A stretch of DNA of 64,000 bases from Acidobacteriota bacterium (GCA_004298155.1 SCRD01000017.1:124001-188000); one strand, 5' to 3'. Counted from the stretch's first letter, positions 18,618 to 28,823 are shown. A program made the numbers and translations. The notes: a model not told the origin generated them from the sequence alone.

Positions 18618-19676
18618 ATGAGAGAGCGGGATGACAGAATTCGTGAGCTGGAGCAGCAGATTGCACGCCTTGCACTTTTTCATGAGGTGGGCAAAGCCGT
18701 TGCCTCCGCCCTCGACCTGCAGAAGGTTCTCGATACGATCATGACGAAGATCAGCGAATTCCTCCGGCCTGACACTTGGGCCCTGCTGATGGTCGACGAA
18801 AAAACCAAAGAGCTCCACTATCGAATAGCCGCGGGCGCCAGTGCCGCAAGCCTCAAAGACGTCCGGATCCGGCTAGGCGAAGGCATCGGAGGCTGGGTTG
18901 CTGAGCACGGCGAAGTGGTCCTGATCGAGGACGTTACTAAAGAGCCGCGTTTCAGTCTGAAAAAACATGCTTGGCACGCTGAAGCCCAATCGATCGTCTG
19001 TGTGCCTGTGAAAGGGCGCGGGCGGGTAATGGGCGCCATTGAGCTTGTGAATACATCTAGGAACCAGCGCTTCCATGAAGATGACATTCCAATTCTCGTC
19101 AATCTTGCTGATTACGCCGGTATCGCGCTGGACAACGCGCGATACGTCCAGCAGATCCACGAGCTGACCATCACTGATGACTGCACAACGCTCTACAACG
19201 CCCGGCATCTCAACTTCGTTCTTGATGCGGAAATCTACCGATCCATCCGGTACGGCTATGAGTTCTCGGTGGTCTTTATTGACCTTGACCACTTCAAGCA
19301 GGTGAACGATAGCCACGGCCATCTGGCCGGCTCCAAATTGCTCTGGCACGTTGGCGCCCTCATCAAAGGCCATCTTCGCCTCATCGATTACGCCTTCCGC
19401 TACGGCGGAGACGAGTTTGTGGTGCTCCTCCCGCAGACTTCTAAGCTCAACGCCTTGAGCGTGGTCCGCAGGCTGCGAGAAATCCTGAATTCCGTAATTT
19501 TCCTCGAGGAAGAAGGCCTGAATGTAAAGGTGACTGCCAGTTTTGGGGTGGCTGGGTTCCCCTCTGACGCCCGCACGCGAAAAGAACTCCTCTCGATGGC
19601 CGATGAGGCCATGTACCTGGTGAAGAACACCACCCGGAACAATATCGCCCTGGTCGGTGAAGGCGTGATGAATTAG
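18618..19676 (+). CDS. GAF-GGDEF diguanylate cyclase
   Basis: This 352-residue protein makes cyclic di-GMP. A short N-terminal coiled segment (residues 1-20) leads into a GAF sensor domain (about 20-175, with DTWALLMVD, GEGIGGWVAEHGE and SIVCVPVKGRGRVMGAIEL) and then a GGDEF domain (about 185-350). The active site is RYGGDEF (GGDEF at 263-267). An inhibitory-site motif, RLID at 254-257, sits five residues before it, which predicts product inhibition. There is no EAL domain. It is cytosolic by sequence and divergent from the RodZ-like gene across about 240 bases. The GAF ligand is unknown. Confidence 0.92.
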   Translation: MRERDDRIRELEQQIARLALFHEVGKAVASALDLQKVLDTIMTKISEFLRPDTWALLMVDEKTKELHYRIAAGASAASLKDVRIRLGEGIGGWVAEHGEVVLIEDVTKEPRFSLKKHAWHAEAQSIVCVPVKGRGRVMGAIELVNTSRNQRFHEDDIPILVNLADYAGIALDNARYVQQIHELTITDDCTTLYNARHLNFVLDAEIYRSIRYGYEFSVVFIDLDHFKQVNDSHGHLAGSKLLWHVGALIKGHLRLIDYAFRYGGDEFVVLLPQTSKLNALSVVRRLREILNSVIFLEEEGLNVKVTASFGVAGFPSDARTRKELLSMADEAMYLVKNTTRNNIALVGEGVMN

Positions 19677-19784
19677 CTTCAGCCTGATCCGCAGCGTCCT
19701 TTTTCAGCGCGGCAATTTCTATTGGAAAATGTTTTCTGCGAGACAGACATCAAGCACGACGTTTTTTCCATGCCATGGTTTGAC

Positions 19785-19832
19785 GCGCAAAAAGAAACCC
19801 CGGTACGCCTGAAACCGAAGGGCGTACCGGGG
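19785..19832 (-). terminator. Intrinsic terminator after the second TonB receptor
   Basis: A perfect 12-bp stem (CCCCGGTACGCC, 19798-19809, with GGCGTACCGGGG, 19821-19832) is followed on the minus strand by a T-rich tract (19785-19797). It lies 28 bases past the stop of the minus-strand TonB receptor and also between two convergent genes, so it may serve both strands. Confidence 0.85.
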
Positions 19833-19860
19833 GAAAAGGCAGGGAATTTACGTCCCTGAA

Positions 19861-22800
19861 TTAGAAGATAATGCGGCCCATGAACTGGGCTTCACGGCCG
19901 TAATTGCCGCCTGCTACCCATGTGCTCCTGCCCATGGTACCGCTGCTAATCCCGGTATCAGGATCGCTGGGCATGAACACGTTGGGCATATTGTAAAGTT
20001 CCATGCGCACCTCGAATTTAACCCGCTCAGTGAGGTTGAAGGTCTTGAAGAACGACGAGTCAAGCTCCCACCAATTGGGGCCTCGCAGACCGTTGTAGTA
20101 GCGCGGATTTGTCCGCAAAGTATACGCAGGGAGATTTGAGAAGACCGAAGGGTTGAAGTAATACCCGTCCGGGACATTTTGAGTTGGATCGCCGTTTACC
20201 ATCGCATCGCCAAATGTGAGCAGGTTGCCGCTCCGCCAAAAGAACAGTTGGCTGGTACCCCATCCGCCGATAACGGCATCGACGATCCTGGAGGCGTGGT
20301 TCACATAAGAGCGGCCTGTGCCGAACGGCAGCTCATAGGTTGCGCCCACGCGGAAATCATGCCGCGGCATCCCGCGATCAAACATGGTCGGTTTATTGTT
20401 GTAGGTGTCGAGGGCATTGAAGAATGCGTCCTCGGATTGACGGGCGTAGTTGTAAGCTACTGTCATCGTCAGGCCGTTGGCCATGGGCCGGTCGGCCTGC
20501 AGCGCAAGCGAGTAGTAGTGATCGCTGAAGCCTGGCCATGCGTATTGGGACAGGTCGCCGTATTGTGGATACGGCCTCAGCAGTTGGCTTGCCGAAACGG
20601 TTTGCTCCAGACGCAGGCTGCCCGGCATCTGATTGGCCGGCAACAGGTTGTAGAACGGATTTGGGACCTGCTGGTCAACCTGCCCCTTGTAGGTGTAAGC
20701 CAGGTTCGGGTTCATCTGGTTCACATTGTAGCTATAGTTGCCACCCCACATGCTGGGATCCTGAGCGTTGTGTTCAAACATCATGAACACTGTGGCTTGG
20801 GTGAAGAAATTGAACGGCGCCTGGTGCTGGATGCCGATGTTGAAGCGATCGTTCATCGGTGTCTGTAGCTGATTGCCGTTCCAGAAGGAGATGGAGTTGC
20901 CAAGGTCCGTGTAACGGCCCAGTGTGTTGCCTACCGGCAATTGAACCGGATTCTCGGTGATTTGCACGCCCTGATAAGCGTAGCTGGAATTAGGGTAGGG
21001 ATCCCTTACCAACGTGCGCGGTAAACCAGACAATGGCCCCAAACCACTGGTTGATTGCGCGAAACCGTTCACCTGCAAACCACCGGTCTCCGGGTGGATC
21101 ATGATCCAGGGCACTGCATACCGGGCATAGCCTGCCCGGATTGCGGTCTTATCGTTCAGGCGATACGCAATCCCGACTCGCGGTAGCCACAGATTCCAGG
21201 GCGCATTGTACATGCGCGGGTCTTTGGCACTGGTGTAGACCATCGCTCCATTAAACTGATAAGGGATCTGAGCGATGGCAGTTACCGCGGAAGGCATCTG
21301 CGGAGCGTTCGCACCCGACAACTCTGGAATCTGCTGGGTAAGATCCAGCGTCTTAACCAGGTGGTACTGCTCTTCCATTGGAGCCGTCTCGCGTTCCCAG
21401 CGGAGCCCCAGGTTCAGCGTGATGCGGTGGGTGAGGTGGTAGTTATCCTGGAAGTAGAGAGCGACCTGCTCCTGATGCATGTCCACAATGAGGGGGGTTT
21501 GGGCAGTTCCTGTGCTGAGAACTCCCAGAAGCGCTGATGCCCACATATCGCCGGTCTGGGAGACGTTGTAACTGCTCTGGAATGTGTTCCCGGTGTCGAT
21601 GGAACTAAAACCGATGTTCCCCGGCCCGCTTTGATTGACGTTCTGGTCATAAGAATGGCGCCATTCCCAGCCGAACTCCAGGCTGTGCTTGCCCTGCTCG
21701 CGGGTCACGTTCACTGTCGGGTTATACGAACGGCCCTGCACATGCCACCATCCGCCGAATCCCGTAATCTTTTGGAAGCCGCCGCCTGTCCCGATGCCGT
21801 TCACATCGAATTCAGGGAAATAGCAGCCGATTTCGGTCTCAGCGCAGTTGATCACGTTGGTATACCAGTTGCTGTTTGGCCACAGGCCCGCCCACACGCT
21901 CTGGTCCACCTTGGCCCAGGTTGAATTGTAGGTGTCTTCGTCATAAGTGACGCCCACGTTGAAGTCCACGGCGGTACGAGGGTTGACCATCCACACCGCA
22001 TCCATCACAGTGTTCAGCGCGTCCATGGTGCCGCCGTTGTCAGAAGGTACGGCAATCGTGCCTCCCCAGTTCACGTTGTCCAGGCGTGTCTCGAATTTGC
22101 TGAAGCGGGCGAAGAGGCGCCAGTTATCGCTCAGGTTGTAATCGGCGCGGTCGGTAATGTTCCAGTAATGGGTCCACCAGGGGTAGACCTTCTTGAAGTT
22201 GTTCGTGCCGGAAGGATCGTCGCCCGGGTTATTCGGCGCCCACAGATAGGTCATGAGCTTCTGGGCGGTGGGATCAATCATGTTTGATGGGATGATGTTG
22301 CCTGCAAACGGTTGACGGGTCACGGTATTGGAGTTGGGGTCAAACTGAGTGGTGAATGGATTGTAGATAACTCGCTGAGCGCCCGTCGGTGTCAGAGCTG
22401 CTGAAAAGTCGCCGTTCTTTTCGGCAGCCGTTGGCATGGTCTCTTCTAAGCTTGAGGGCTGCGTGGCGCGCCATTGCTCGTAGGCGAAGAAGTTGAACAA
22501 CTTGTTCTTGATGACGGGACTTCCGAATGTGCCGCCCCAGATATGTTGCCGGACGACGTTCGGGTCACGCGTGATGCGGTTGGCGAGGGCATTGAGTGCG
22601 GGATTGCGGCCGAAGTAATAGACATCGCCATGGTACTGGTTGGTGCCCGTCTTCATGGCCAAGTTGAGCGTGCCCCCGGCACTGAAGCCATACTTGGCAT
22701 CCGGAGTATTCTCCATCACGGCTACCTGCTGCACCGCGTCCATTGGAGCGTTATAAGAGCCGCGTGCAGAGATGTTCAGCGGCGTCCCGTCCAGCAACTG

Positions 22801-23427
22801 CTCGTTCTTCCCGCCGGTGGGGCCGCCGATGTCCATTCCGCCGTTGGACCACATGTAAAAAGGGTTGCGATGCGAGATGTCCCAGTACTGGTTCACCACG
22901 GCGGCGTCGAGCAATGCCAGTGTAAAGGGGTTGCGGGCCAGGACCGGGAGGTTCGCCAGGTTTGCTCCCTGGACGACCATTTTCATGGTTGAAGAGTTGA
23001 ATTCGACGTGAGCGGCAGCCTCCCCGGTGACAGTCACCGTCTGCGCCACGTTGCCGAGCTGTAATACCGCGTTCACAGTTACGTCCGATGTGGTCAACAC
23101 GTGGATCTCGCGTTGTACATACTTCTGGAAACCGGTTTTCTCCACCGTAATGACGTAGGTCCCAGGTTGCACGAAGTTAAACAGATAGAGGCCGTTGGCA
23201 TTCGTCTCCTGGACAGTTGCCACGGAAGTTTCCGTGTTTTCCATGGTGACCTTAGCACTGGGAACAACCGAACCGCTGGGATCGGTAACGACTCCTCTGA
23301 TTGTGCCGCGGTATTGCGCCGGCAAAGGTTGAACAAGGCAGAAGATAAATACTACCAACAGCAACGCCCCTTTCACAAAATACGAAAGGCGACGCCTAGG
23401 AGCGCCGTTCTGATGCTTGCTGCGCAT
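19861..23427 (-). CDS. TonB-dependent receptor, Oar-like
   Basis: This is an intact 1,188-residue outer-membrane receptor. The ATG follows AAGGAGGGG. It has a signal peptide (residues 15-40), a carboxypeptidase-regulatory-like domain (GVVTDPSGSVVPSAKVTM), a plug (GGTLNLAMKTGTNQYHGDVYYF, FGSPVIKNKLFNFFAYEQW) and a long beta-barrel ending in the aromatic GRIIF, as expected for barrel assembly. No SusD-like partner is adjacent. Receptors of this type are abundant in Acidobacteriota and are thought to take up oligosaccharides, peptides or other large compounds. The nearby prolyl oligopeptidase, read from the same strand upstream, makes a peptide-derived substrate conceivable but unproven. Confidence 0.93.
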   Translation of the reverse strand: MRSKHQNGAPRRRLSYFVKGALLLVVFIFCLVQPLPAQYRGTIRGVVTDPSGSVVPSAKVTMENTETSVATVQETNANGLYLFNFVQPGTYVITVEKTGFQKYVQREIHVLTTSDVTVNAVLQLGNVAQTVTVTGEAAAHVEFNSSTMKMVVQGANLANLPVLARNPFTLALLDAAVVNQYWDISHRNPFYMWSNGGMDIGGPTGGKNEQLLDGTPLNISARGSYNAPMDAVQQVAVMENTPDAKYGFSAGGTLNLAMKTGTNQYHGDVYYFGRNPALNALANRITRDPNVVRQHIWGGTFGSPVIKNKLFNFFAYEQWRATQPSSLEETMPTAAEKNGDFSAALTPTGAQRVIYNPFTTQFDPNSNTVTRQPFAGNIIPSNMIDPTAQKLMTYLWAPNNPGDDPSGTNNFKKVYPWWTHYWNITDRADYNLSDNWRLFARFSKFETRLDNVNWGGTIAVPSDNGGTMDALNTVMDAVWMVNPRTAVDFNVGVTYDEDTYNSTWAKVDQSVWAGLWPNSNWYTNVINCAETEIGCYFPEFDVNGIGTGGGFQKITGFGGWWHVQGRSYNPTVNVTREQGKHSLEFGWEWRHSYDQNVNQSGPGNIGFSSIDTGNTFQSSYNVSQTGDMWASALLGVLSTGTAQTPLIVDMHQEQVALYFQDNYHLTHRITLNLGLRWERETAPMEEQYHLVKTLDLTQQIPELSGANAPQMPSAVTAIAQIPYQFNGAMVYTSAKDPRMYNAPWNLWLPRVGIAYRLNDKTAIRAGYARYAVPWIMIHPETGGLQVNGFAQSTSGLGPLSGLPRTLVRDPYPNSSYAYQGVQITENPVQLPVGNTLGRYTDLGNSISFWNGNQLQTPMNDRFNIGIQHQAPFNFFTQATVFMMFEHNAQDPSMWGGNYSYNVNQMNPNLAYTYKGQVDQQVPNPFYNLLPANQMPGSLRLEQTVSASQLLRPYPQYGDLSQYAWPGFSDHYYSLALQADRPMANGLTMTVAYNYARQSEDAFFNALDTYNNKPTMFDRGMPRHDFRVGATYELPFGTGRSYVNHASRIVDAVIGGWGTSQLFFWRSGNLLTFGDAMVNGDPTQNVPDGYYFNPSVFSNLPAYTLRTNPRYYNGLRGPNWWELDSSFFKTFNLTERVKFEVRMELYNMPNVFMPSDPDTGISSGTMGRSTWVAGGNYGREAQFMGRIIF

Positions 23428-24104
23428 AACCCCTCCTTAGGCTATTCTTTTGATTTCTTGTTTTTAAGACCCAGACCCGAAAGCCGCAGCTTCCTGCGTT
23501 AATACCGCCCGACTAAAGGTACTGGAGCCCCGTAGTTTTGTGGTTGGCGGTGGACCATCTTCGGAGAATCTAAGCGCCATTCGAACCGAAAGCCAGATCC
23601 GCTCTTCACACTCAGGACATGCCACACACAATTACAGGTGCCAATAACCTAAAATCTTGCCCGACATACGCGAGCTCGAAAGCCATTCGAAACCAAGTAT
23701 TGCAGCGTGTCTTCGACTACCCAACTCTGAGACTGTAGGCAGACATACACCCAATGCCTTTAAGTTGTCAAGAAAATTTGTAAGATTTGTAACATTTTTG
23801 AAATAACTTCTGTAGGAAGGTTCGCTCTAGGAGCGGCTTGTAGGCCCTCGATATAGCCTTTTAACAGCCCTCTCCGGGCCCAGCGGGCAGCGCGCGATTG
23901 AGGCGAACACAAAGCCCTGGCATCCAGGGAACAATCTGAAAATCTCAACCTGTACGGGGCAAACGGAGGTTTTCGGTTAGGAATATGGGACTGATTCCTA
24001 GAGATCTTAAGGTCCGTTCAATAGAGTGTAGAGTATTGCCTCGCTGTATCGGATTTTGTGGCTTCCCATCTATAGCTAACGACACAATTTTTACCCGCGT
24101 GCGG
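23428..24104. other. Intergenic stretch without a supported gene
   Basis: This separates the TonB receptor start from the stop of prolyl oligopeptidase, both minus strand. A 62-codon open frame at 23760-23948 has no ribosome binding site or recognisable feature. The region near 23760-23800 is AT-rich and may hold the receptor promoter. Confidence 0.4.
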
Positions 24105-26240
24105 TCAGCGGGGAATGACTCCTAGTTGCCAAAACAGGAACTGCATTTCCATCGCCGTTTCGTCTATCTCCTTTGCGATCGGCAAGCCGCCCGAATGCCC
24201 GGCGCTGGTGTCATAGTGCAGCAGGATGGGATTCCCTGAGGTGTTGGCCCACTGCATCAGCGCGCACATTTTGCGCGCGTGCAATGGCGCGACCCGCGTG
24301 TCGGAATCGCCCGTGACGAACAGGGCAGCGGGATACTTGACGCCTTTCTCTACGTGCTGGTAAGGCGAGTAGGCGTAGAGGTACTTGAATTGCGCCGGGT
24401 TGTCGGCGGAGCCGTATTCTGAAACCCAGAAGCGCGCGACAAAGAACTTTTGGTAGCGAAGCATGTCAAGCAGCGGGAAACGGCAGACGACGGCGCGGAA
24501 AAGACCCGGTCGCTGCGTCATAGCCGCTCCCATCAGCAGACCGCCGTTGCTTTCTCCTGTGATGGCGAGCTTCGAAGGATTCGTATAGCCGGTCTTGATC
24601 AGCCAATTGGCCGCTGCGTAGAAGTCGTCGAACACATTCTGCTTGTTCTGGAATGTTCCGGCCTTGTGCCATGCTTCGCCAAATTCCCCGCCGCCGCGAA
24701 GGTTTGGTAGCGCAAAAAGGCCGCCATCTTCCACCCAGACAACCGCCTCCGGGCTGAAAACCGGGGTCATGCTGATATCAAACCCTCCGTATGCTGTGAT
24801 CAACGTCGGCACTTTGCCGTCTGGCTTGAGACCCTGCTTGTACAAGAGAAACATGGGCACGCGTGTTCCATCTTTCGAGCGGTACCAGACCTGCTTGAGT
24901 TCAAGATTACGCGTGTCCCGAGGGATATTCATTTGCGCCCAGGCGTTTTGCCGGGAGGTCTTCAAATCGTAGTGATATATAGTGGGCGAAACGGCGAAGG
25001 ATGTGAACTCGAAAAAAGCGTGATCACTTTTCCATCGGCCGCTCACTTCGCTCACGGTGCCGGGTATTGGGAAGGCCACCTGATACTGAGGCCGGCCGTT
25101 GGAATCGAAAATCTTCAGACTCGATGTGGCGTCATGCGTGTAGTTTATTATGATTTTACCGCCTGCCACGTTCATGCTTTGGATCACGCCATCACTTTGC
25201 GGAATGATTTCCTTCCAGTGCTCGCGTCCTGGGTCGGCAAGCGGAGCCGATAAGATGCGTCCGCGGGGCGCGTTCCAATCAGTCCTGATAAAGAGTGTGT
25301 CACCCCCAATGCTGGCGTTGAATTGTGCGTTAATGTCGGTGACAACCCGCCGGATAGGCCCGCCAGTTGCCAGGTTCTCTAGATAAAGTTCGGTCTTGTC
25401 TCCCGCTGAGCCATACAGAACAGTCAAAAGCAAATAGCTCCCGTCATCGGAAAGGTCCACCAGAATGATTTTGTCACGTCCGTAACCCTGGCCGAAAATC
25501 TGGCGATCAACCGCAGGATCGCTGCCCAGGGTGTGATAAAAGACGCGAGGGCCGGCGGCGTCCTGCCGCGAGTAATAAACACCCTTCTTGCCGGGTGCTA
25601 ATGCAAGTCCCTCGTAGCGCGCAGTAGGCAGTATGTCGGGCAGGTCCTGGCCTGAATCCACATTGCGTAACCTGATTTCCGTCTCGTCCGCTCCGCCCCT
25701 TCGAATGTCGTAAGCAGCCAGCGTGCTGTCCTTGGAGACATCGCGCAGATCGACTGTGGTTGTGTGGTCGGCGCTCATAGGTTCGGGGTCTACCAGCACG
25801 CGCTCTCTGCCTTCGAGCCTGTCGCGCAAATCAATCGTAAAAAGGTCCTGCGTGGCCAGTCGTTTCATGTAGAAGTAGCGCCCATTTCGTTCGATTGGAG
25901 TTTTGGTTACATCAACGCGTTCGAGCGCGGCAATGCTTTTCACCAGCGTCTCTTTGCCAGAGGCTTTGCTCAAGATCGAGTCGGTGTACTTGTTCTGAGC
26001 GTCGATCCAGGCGCGAGTCGCGGGGCTTTGCTGGTCCTCGAGCCAGCGGTAAGGGTCTGGAATTCTGATGCCGTGCACCAGATCCACGACACCGTCACGG
26101 TAGGCCAAAGGTGGCCTGGGCAGTCGCTGAAAGTCAGTATGCTCGGCGGGGAGAGCCATGCTGATCAGGAGGTTAACGGCCACAAGGCAGAGGATCTGGC
26201 AGACGCAGGGCTCGCGGCCACTCTGCCTCGGACTTACCAT
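24105..26240 (-). CDS. Prolyl oligopeptidase family serine peptidase (S9A)
   Basis: This is a 711-residue exported peptidase that cleaves short peptides after proline. The N-terminus has a signal-like hydrophobic segment (ILCLVAVNLLISMALPA). The family opening RDGVVDLVHGIRIPDPYRWLED follows, then the seven-bladed propeller. The catalytic hydrolase domain has the nucleophile in TGESNGGLLMG, the Asp in VTGDSDTRVAPLHARKM and the His in DTSAGHSGG. The ATG at 26240 has a G-rich ribosome binding site; an ATG 21 bases upstream lacks one. It is divergent from the cytochrome P460 gene and lies upstream of a TonB receptor in the same orientation. Confidence 0.93.
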   Translation of the reverse strand: MVSPRQSGREPCVCQILCLVAVNLLISMALPAEHTDFQRLPRPPLAYRDGVVDLVHGIRIPDPYRWLEDQQSPATRAWIDAQNKYTDSILSKASGKETLVKSIAALERVDVTKTPIERNGRYFYMKRLATQDLFTIDLRDRLEGRERVLVDPEPMSADHTTTVDLRDVSKDSTLAAYDIRRGGADETEIRLRNVDSGQDLPDILPTARYEGLALAPGKKGVYYSRQDAAGPRVFYHTLGSDPAVDRQIFGQGYGRDKIILVDLSDDGSYLLLTVLYGSAGDKTELYLENLATGGPIRRVVTDINAQFNASIGGDTLFIRTDWNAPRGRILSAPLADPGREHWKEIIPQSDGVIQSMNVAGGKIIINYTHDATSSLKIFDSNGRPQYQVAFPIPGTVSEVSGRWKSDHAFFEFTSFAVSPTIYHYDLKTSRQNAWAQMNIPRDTRNLELKQVWYRSKDGTRVPMFLLYKQGLKPDGKVPTLITAYGGFDISMTPVFSPEAVVWVEDGGLFALPNLRGGGEFGEAWHKAGTFQNKQNVFDDFYAAANWLIKTGYTNPSKLAITGESNGGLLMGAAMTQRPGLFRAVVCRFPLLDMLRYQKFFVARFWVSEYGSADNPAQFKYLYAYSPYQHVEKGVKYPAALFVTGDSDTRVAPLHARKMCALMQWANTSGNPILLHYDTSAGHSGGLPIAKEIDETAMEMQFLFWQLGVIPR

Positions 26241-26413
26241 TTTGTCCCCCCCCTCGCGCATCAGTCCTTTCCTGCTTTGCGCGTTGACACTGATAATGAC
26301 GTTAGCAGTGGAGTCTTATGGGGAAACCATACGCCCGCAAAACCCCGTTGTCAAGTTAATCAACAAGCGAAATATTCAATGATTCAGCTGGTCTCCGTGC
26401 CATAATCGGCCTG

Positions 26414-27040
26414 ATGCGTTTTCTAACGGGACGTTCCGCTGCGAAGCTCACGGTGATTATATGGACGTCGATTGCCGCCGTAGCGCTAATGCGGATGGGC
26501 GACGCTTCGGCCGCTCCGGCTGCATCCGACGCACCGCAGTATTCAGCGGACGGCGAACTCGTCCAACCGCGCGACTATCGCGAGTGGATTTATCTCTCGT
26601 CCGGGCTTGGGATGGAATACAACGCCGAAGGAAAACCGGGCAGCGAATTCACTAATGTCTTTGTCAACCCCTCCGCCTACCGCACATTTGTCAACACCGG
26701 GCGCTGGCCCGACAAGACGGTATTTATTCTCGAAGATCGCGCCTCGGCCACGCGGGATTCCATCAACCACGGCGGCCACTACCAGTCCGAGCTCCACAAC
26801 CTGTCCGCTTCTGTTAAAGATGTGATGCGCTTCCCGAAAACGTGGGCATACTTCTCTTTTAAGAAGGGTGTGCAACGGGCACGAGCCAATCCTCCGGATT
26901 CCTGCTTTCAGTGCCACCACGCTCACGGTGCCGTAGATAATACCTTCGTACAGTTCTATCCTACTCTCAAGCCAGTGGCAGAAAAGTACGGAACCTACAA
27001 CCAGGCCAGAGCCTCATCAGAACCCCAAAAGGTCCACTAA
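26414..27040 (+). CDS. Cytochrome P460 family protein
   Basis: This is a 208-residue periplasmic heme protein. A signal peptide (residues 8-33, ending ASAAPA) precedes the domain, which has REWIYLSSGLGMEYN, FVNPSAYRTFVNTGRWPDKT and the heme c motif CFQCH (Cys164, Cys167, His168) near the C-terminus. Members of the P460 family oxidise hydroxylamine or bind NO, and many homologues in heterotrophs have no known role. The Lys that crosslinks to heme in true P460 proteins cannot be assigned with confidence here. It is divergent from prolyl oligopeptidase across about 170 bases. Confidence 0.85.
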   Translation: MRFLTGRSAAKLTVIIWTSIAAVALMRMGDASAAPAASDAPQYSADGELVQPRDYREWIYLSSGLGMEYNAEGKPGSEFTNVFVNPSAYRTFVNTGRWPDKTVFILEDRASATRDSINHGGHYQSELHNLSASVKDVMRFPKTWAYFSFKKGVQRARANPPDSCFQCHHAHGAVDNTFVQFYPTLKPVAEKYGTYNQARASSEPQKVH

Positions 27041-27260
27041 CGTGTGCGTCTTTTGCGAGGGAGTTCCCATCTGAGCGTGTGCTCGCTCGCCTGGCAGTTA
27101 CCTTCTACAACCTCTACCTTGGACGGCAGCTCATACAAGTGGTAAATTTGGGCCATCGGACAACGCGCTGCTTGTTCGATGGCGGCTGGAAAAGCTCGAT
27201 TACCCCCGGGAGGGGTAAGGACTGAGTGCGCAGGCAACCGCTCAGAAAAGGAGAATCGAG

Positions 27261-27485
27261 ATGCTCTTTGAGGTCAGACGGAAGCACGTAACCATCAAGC
27301 TCAGTGACCACAACCTGCTCAACGCGATCGTTCGCGGCGAAGAAACGCAGGGGTTGTGGCTCACGCCGGGCGAGGACACCTCAATTCCGGAATTCCCTGG
27401 CGGAGTGCAAGAGCCTATAATCTTCGTGCCTTTTAACCAGATGGTCTGGCTGGTGACTTCTTCCGCCCGCCCGCCCGAGATGTAG
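27261..27485 (+). CDS. Small conserved-looking hypothetical protein
   Basis: This is a 74-residue protein that starts from an ATG behind a good AAAGGAG site. It has no signal peptide or membrane segment. The sequence alternates hydrophobic and polar residues (VTIKLSDHNLLNAIVRGEE, IIFVPFNQMVWLV) like a small beta-rich fold, and the clear ribosome binding site supports a real gene. I do not recognise the family. It stands alone between the P460 gene and a convergent secreted-protein gene. Confidence 0.6.
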   Translation: MLFEVRRKHVTIKLSDHNLLNAIVRGEETQGLWLTPGEDTSIPEFPGGVQEPIIFVPFNQMVWLVTSSARPPEM

Positions 27486-27667
27486 GATCCAAGGTTTTTC
27501 GCAAACGCCGCCGGAAGTGTGGCGTGTAGGGGGGCTTTTCGGCAAGAGCGATGAGTTCGCCGCCCGAAAACTTTCACACAGGAGCCCCAGGCGTTCACTA
27601 ACTTCTCAAAATCCCCGTCGCACAGATCGCGGTTTCCCGCGATCCATGCGACGCCAGCGATTGTCCC

Positions 27668-28201
27668 TCATCGGCCAAAATTGAAATTCAGTGAAATAAA
27701 GTCCTGTACGCGGTAACCGTTGTCTACCAGCACAACGTTTCCGCCGAAGATAAAGTAGCGGTGGCGGGGAGGTGGCGGCGGCAGCTCTTCTAGCATCGCC
27801 GCTGGCAGCGGATGGCAATATCCCCGGTAGCGGGGCGCCACAACGTAGCCATAACCGACCACGACCCCCGGCGGCCCCGGCTCCCTAAACCAGTCCTCGT
27901 CCTCATCCTCGTGATCGCGGAAATATGCCACAAACCCTCGGCGGTCATCGTCATCGAAGCGATAGTACCCTCTGCCATCGCGGTACCAACCCCTGTGTCG
28001 GCCGTTGTCCCAGTGTTCGCGCCCGTGCCCTTCGTGCCAACTGCCACGGTGTTTCCATTCCTTGTCGCGGCCGTGGCCGTGATCGTGATCATGACCATCG
28101 AAGGGAGGATTCGGCCGAGCCCAGCCGGCCAGAGAGCCTGGGCCCAGCGCCACGCCGGCGCCCACCAACACCACCATCACAAATTGCTGGAATTTCTTCA
28201 T
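27668..28201 (-). CDS. His/Asp-rich secreted protein of unknown function
   Basis: This is a 177-residue protein with an AAGGAG-preceded ATG and an N-terminal signal peptide (residues 5-28, ending LAGWA). The mature part has a run rich in His, Asp, Gly and Arg (GHDHDHGHGRDKEWKHRG, FDDDDRRGFVAYF), a Gly/Tyr-rich central strand (VVVGYGYVVAPRYRGY), a PPPPP stretch and an aromatic C-terminal end (HRYFIFGGNVVLVDNGY). The His/Asp-rich segment suggests metal binding in the periplasm. The frame is open further upstream, but that extension has no ribosome binding site. The family is not recognised. Confidence 0.7.
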   Translation of the reverse strand: MKKFQQFVMVVLVGAGVALGPGSLAGWARPNPPFDGHDHDHGHGRDKEWKHRGSWHEGHGREHWDNGRHRGWYRDGRGYYRFDDDDRRGFVAYFRDHEDEDEDWFREPGPPGVVVGYGYVVAPRYRGYCHPLPAAMLEELPPPPPRHRYFIFGGNVVLVDNGYRVQDFISLNFNFGR

Positions 28202-28466
28202 GAACTGTCTCTCCTTGGCCCGCCATCGAAGCCCGCTTTTTCGGGAAAAGGGGCAGTAAATGGCCAGGACATATCTGTGGAGCTGATGCTCCCTGCCCCT
28301 CCCCCAAGTTTCCAATTTGCACCAGTGGGTTATTAACTGTCAAAGAACTATTGTACCACTCACATCCCCCGTTGGTGGTATGTCCGCAAAAGCCCTTTGA
28401 ATCTGTTGGTTATGATATGAGCTGTTGAAAGTTGCCGGCGTCATCGGGTTGTTCTGAGGCCTTTTT

Positions 28467-28715
28467 TCAGACCCCAGCCTTCTGCCGGGCCAGCCGGCAC
28501 ATGGCCGGTGAGGCGTCAACGGCATACATCCGGAAGCCTCGCCGGGCTAGCTCAACGGCAGTGGTTCCCGTGCCGCAGGCGAGATCGCACGCCACGTCAG
28601 CGCTACGCAAAATATCCGTCAGCACTTGCCGCCGCACACGCCCCATCGGTGACCGCAGCGGCTCGAACAGCCGGTCGTAATAAACCGCCAGCAGTTTGTA
28701 AGGTGAAGCAGCCAT
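28467..28715 (-). pseudogene. Truncated class I SAM methyltransferase
   Basis: Only the first 82 residues remain: an N-terminal helix region (YKLLAVYYDRLFEPLRSPMG) and the SAM-binding motif I (VACDLACGTGTTAVELARRG) with motif Post I (MYAVDASPAM). Class I methyltransferases of this kind are normally about 200-260 residues. The frame stops right after LARQKAGV, and the following bases do not continue the fold in any frame I checked. The substrate-binding and C-terminal half are missing, so this is a 3'-truncated relic. Confidence 0.72.
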
Positions 28716-28823
28716 GGTAGTTGTTCTTTCCCGTTCTCTGGATTGTGCGCCCGCCTAGTCTTCCTGGCTTTGCAATTCGGGGCTGCCGGCGCCGTGGCCG
28801 CCGGCTACCCCCCGCTACGTGCG

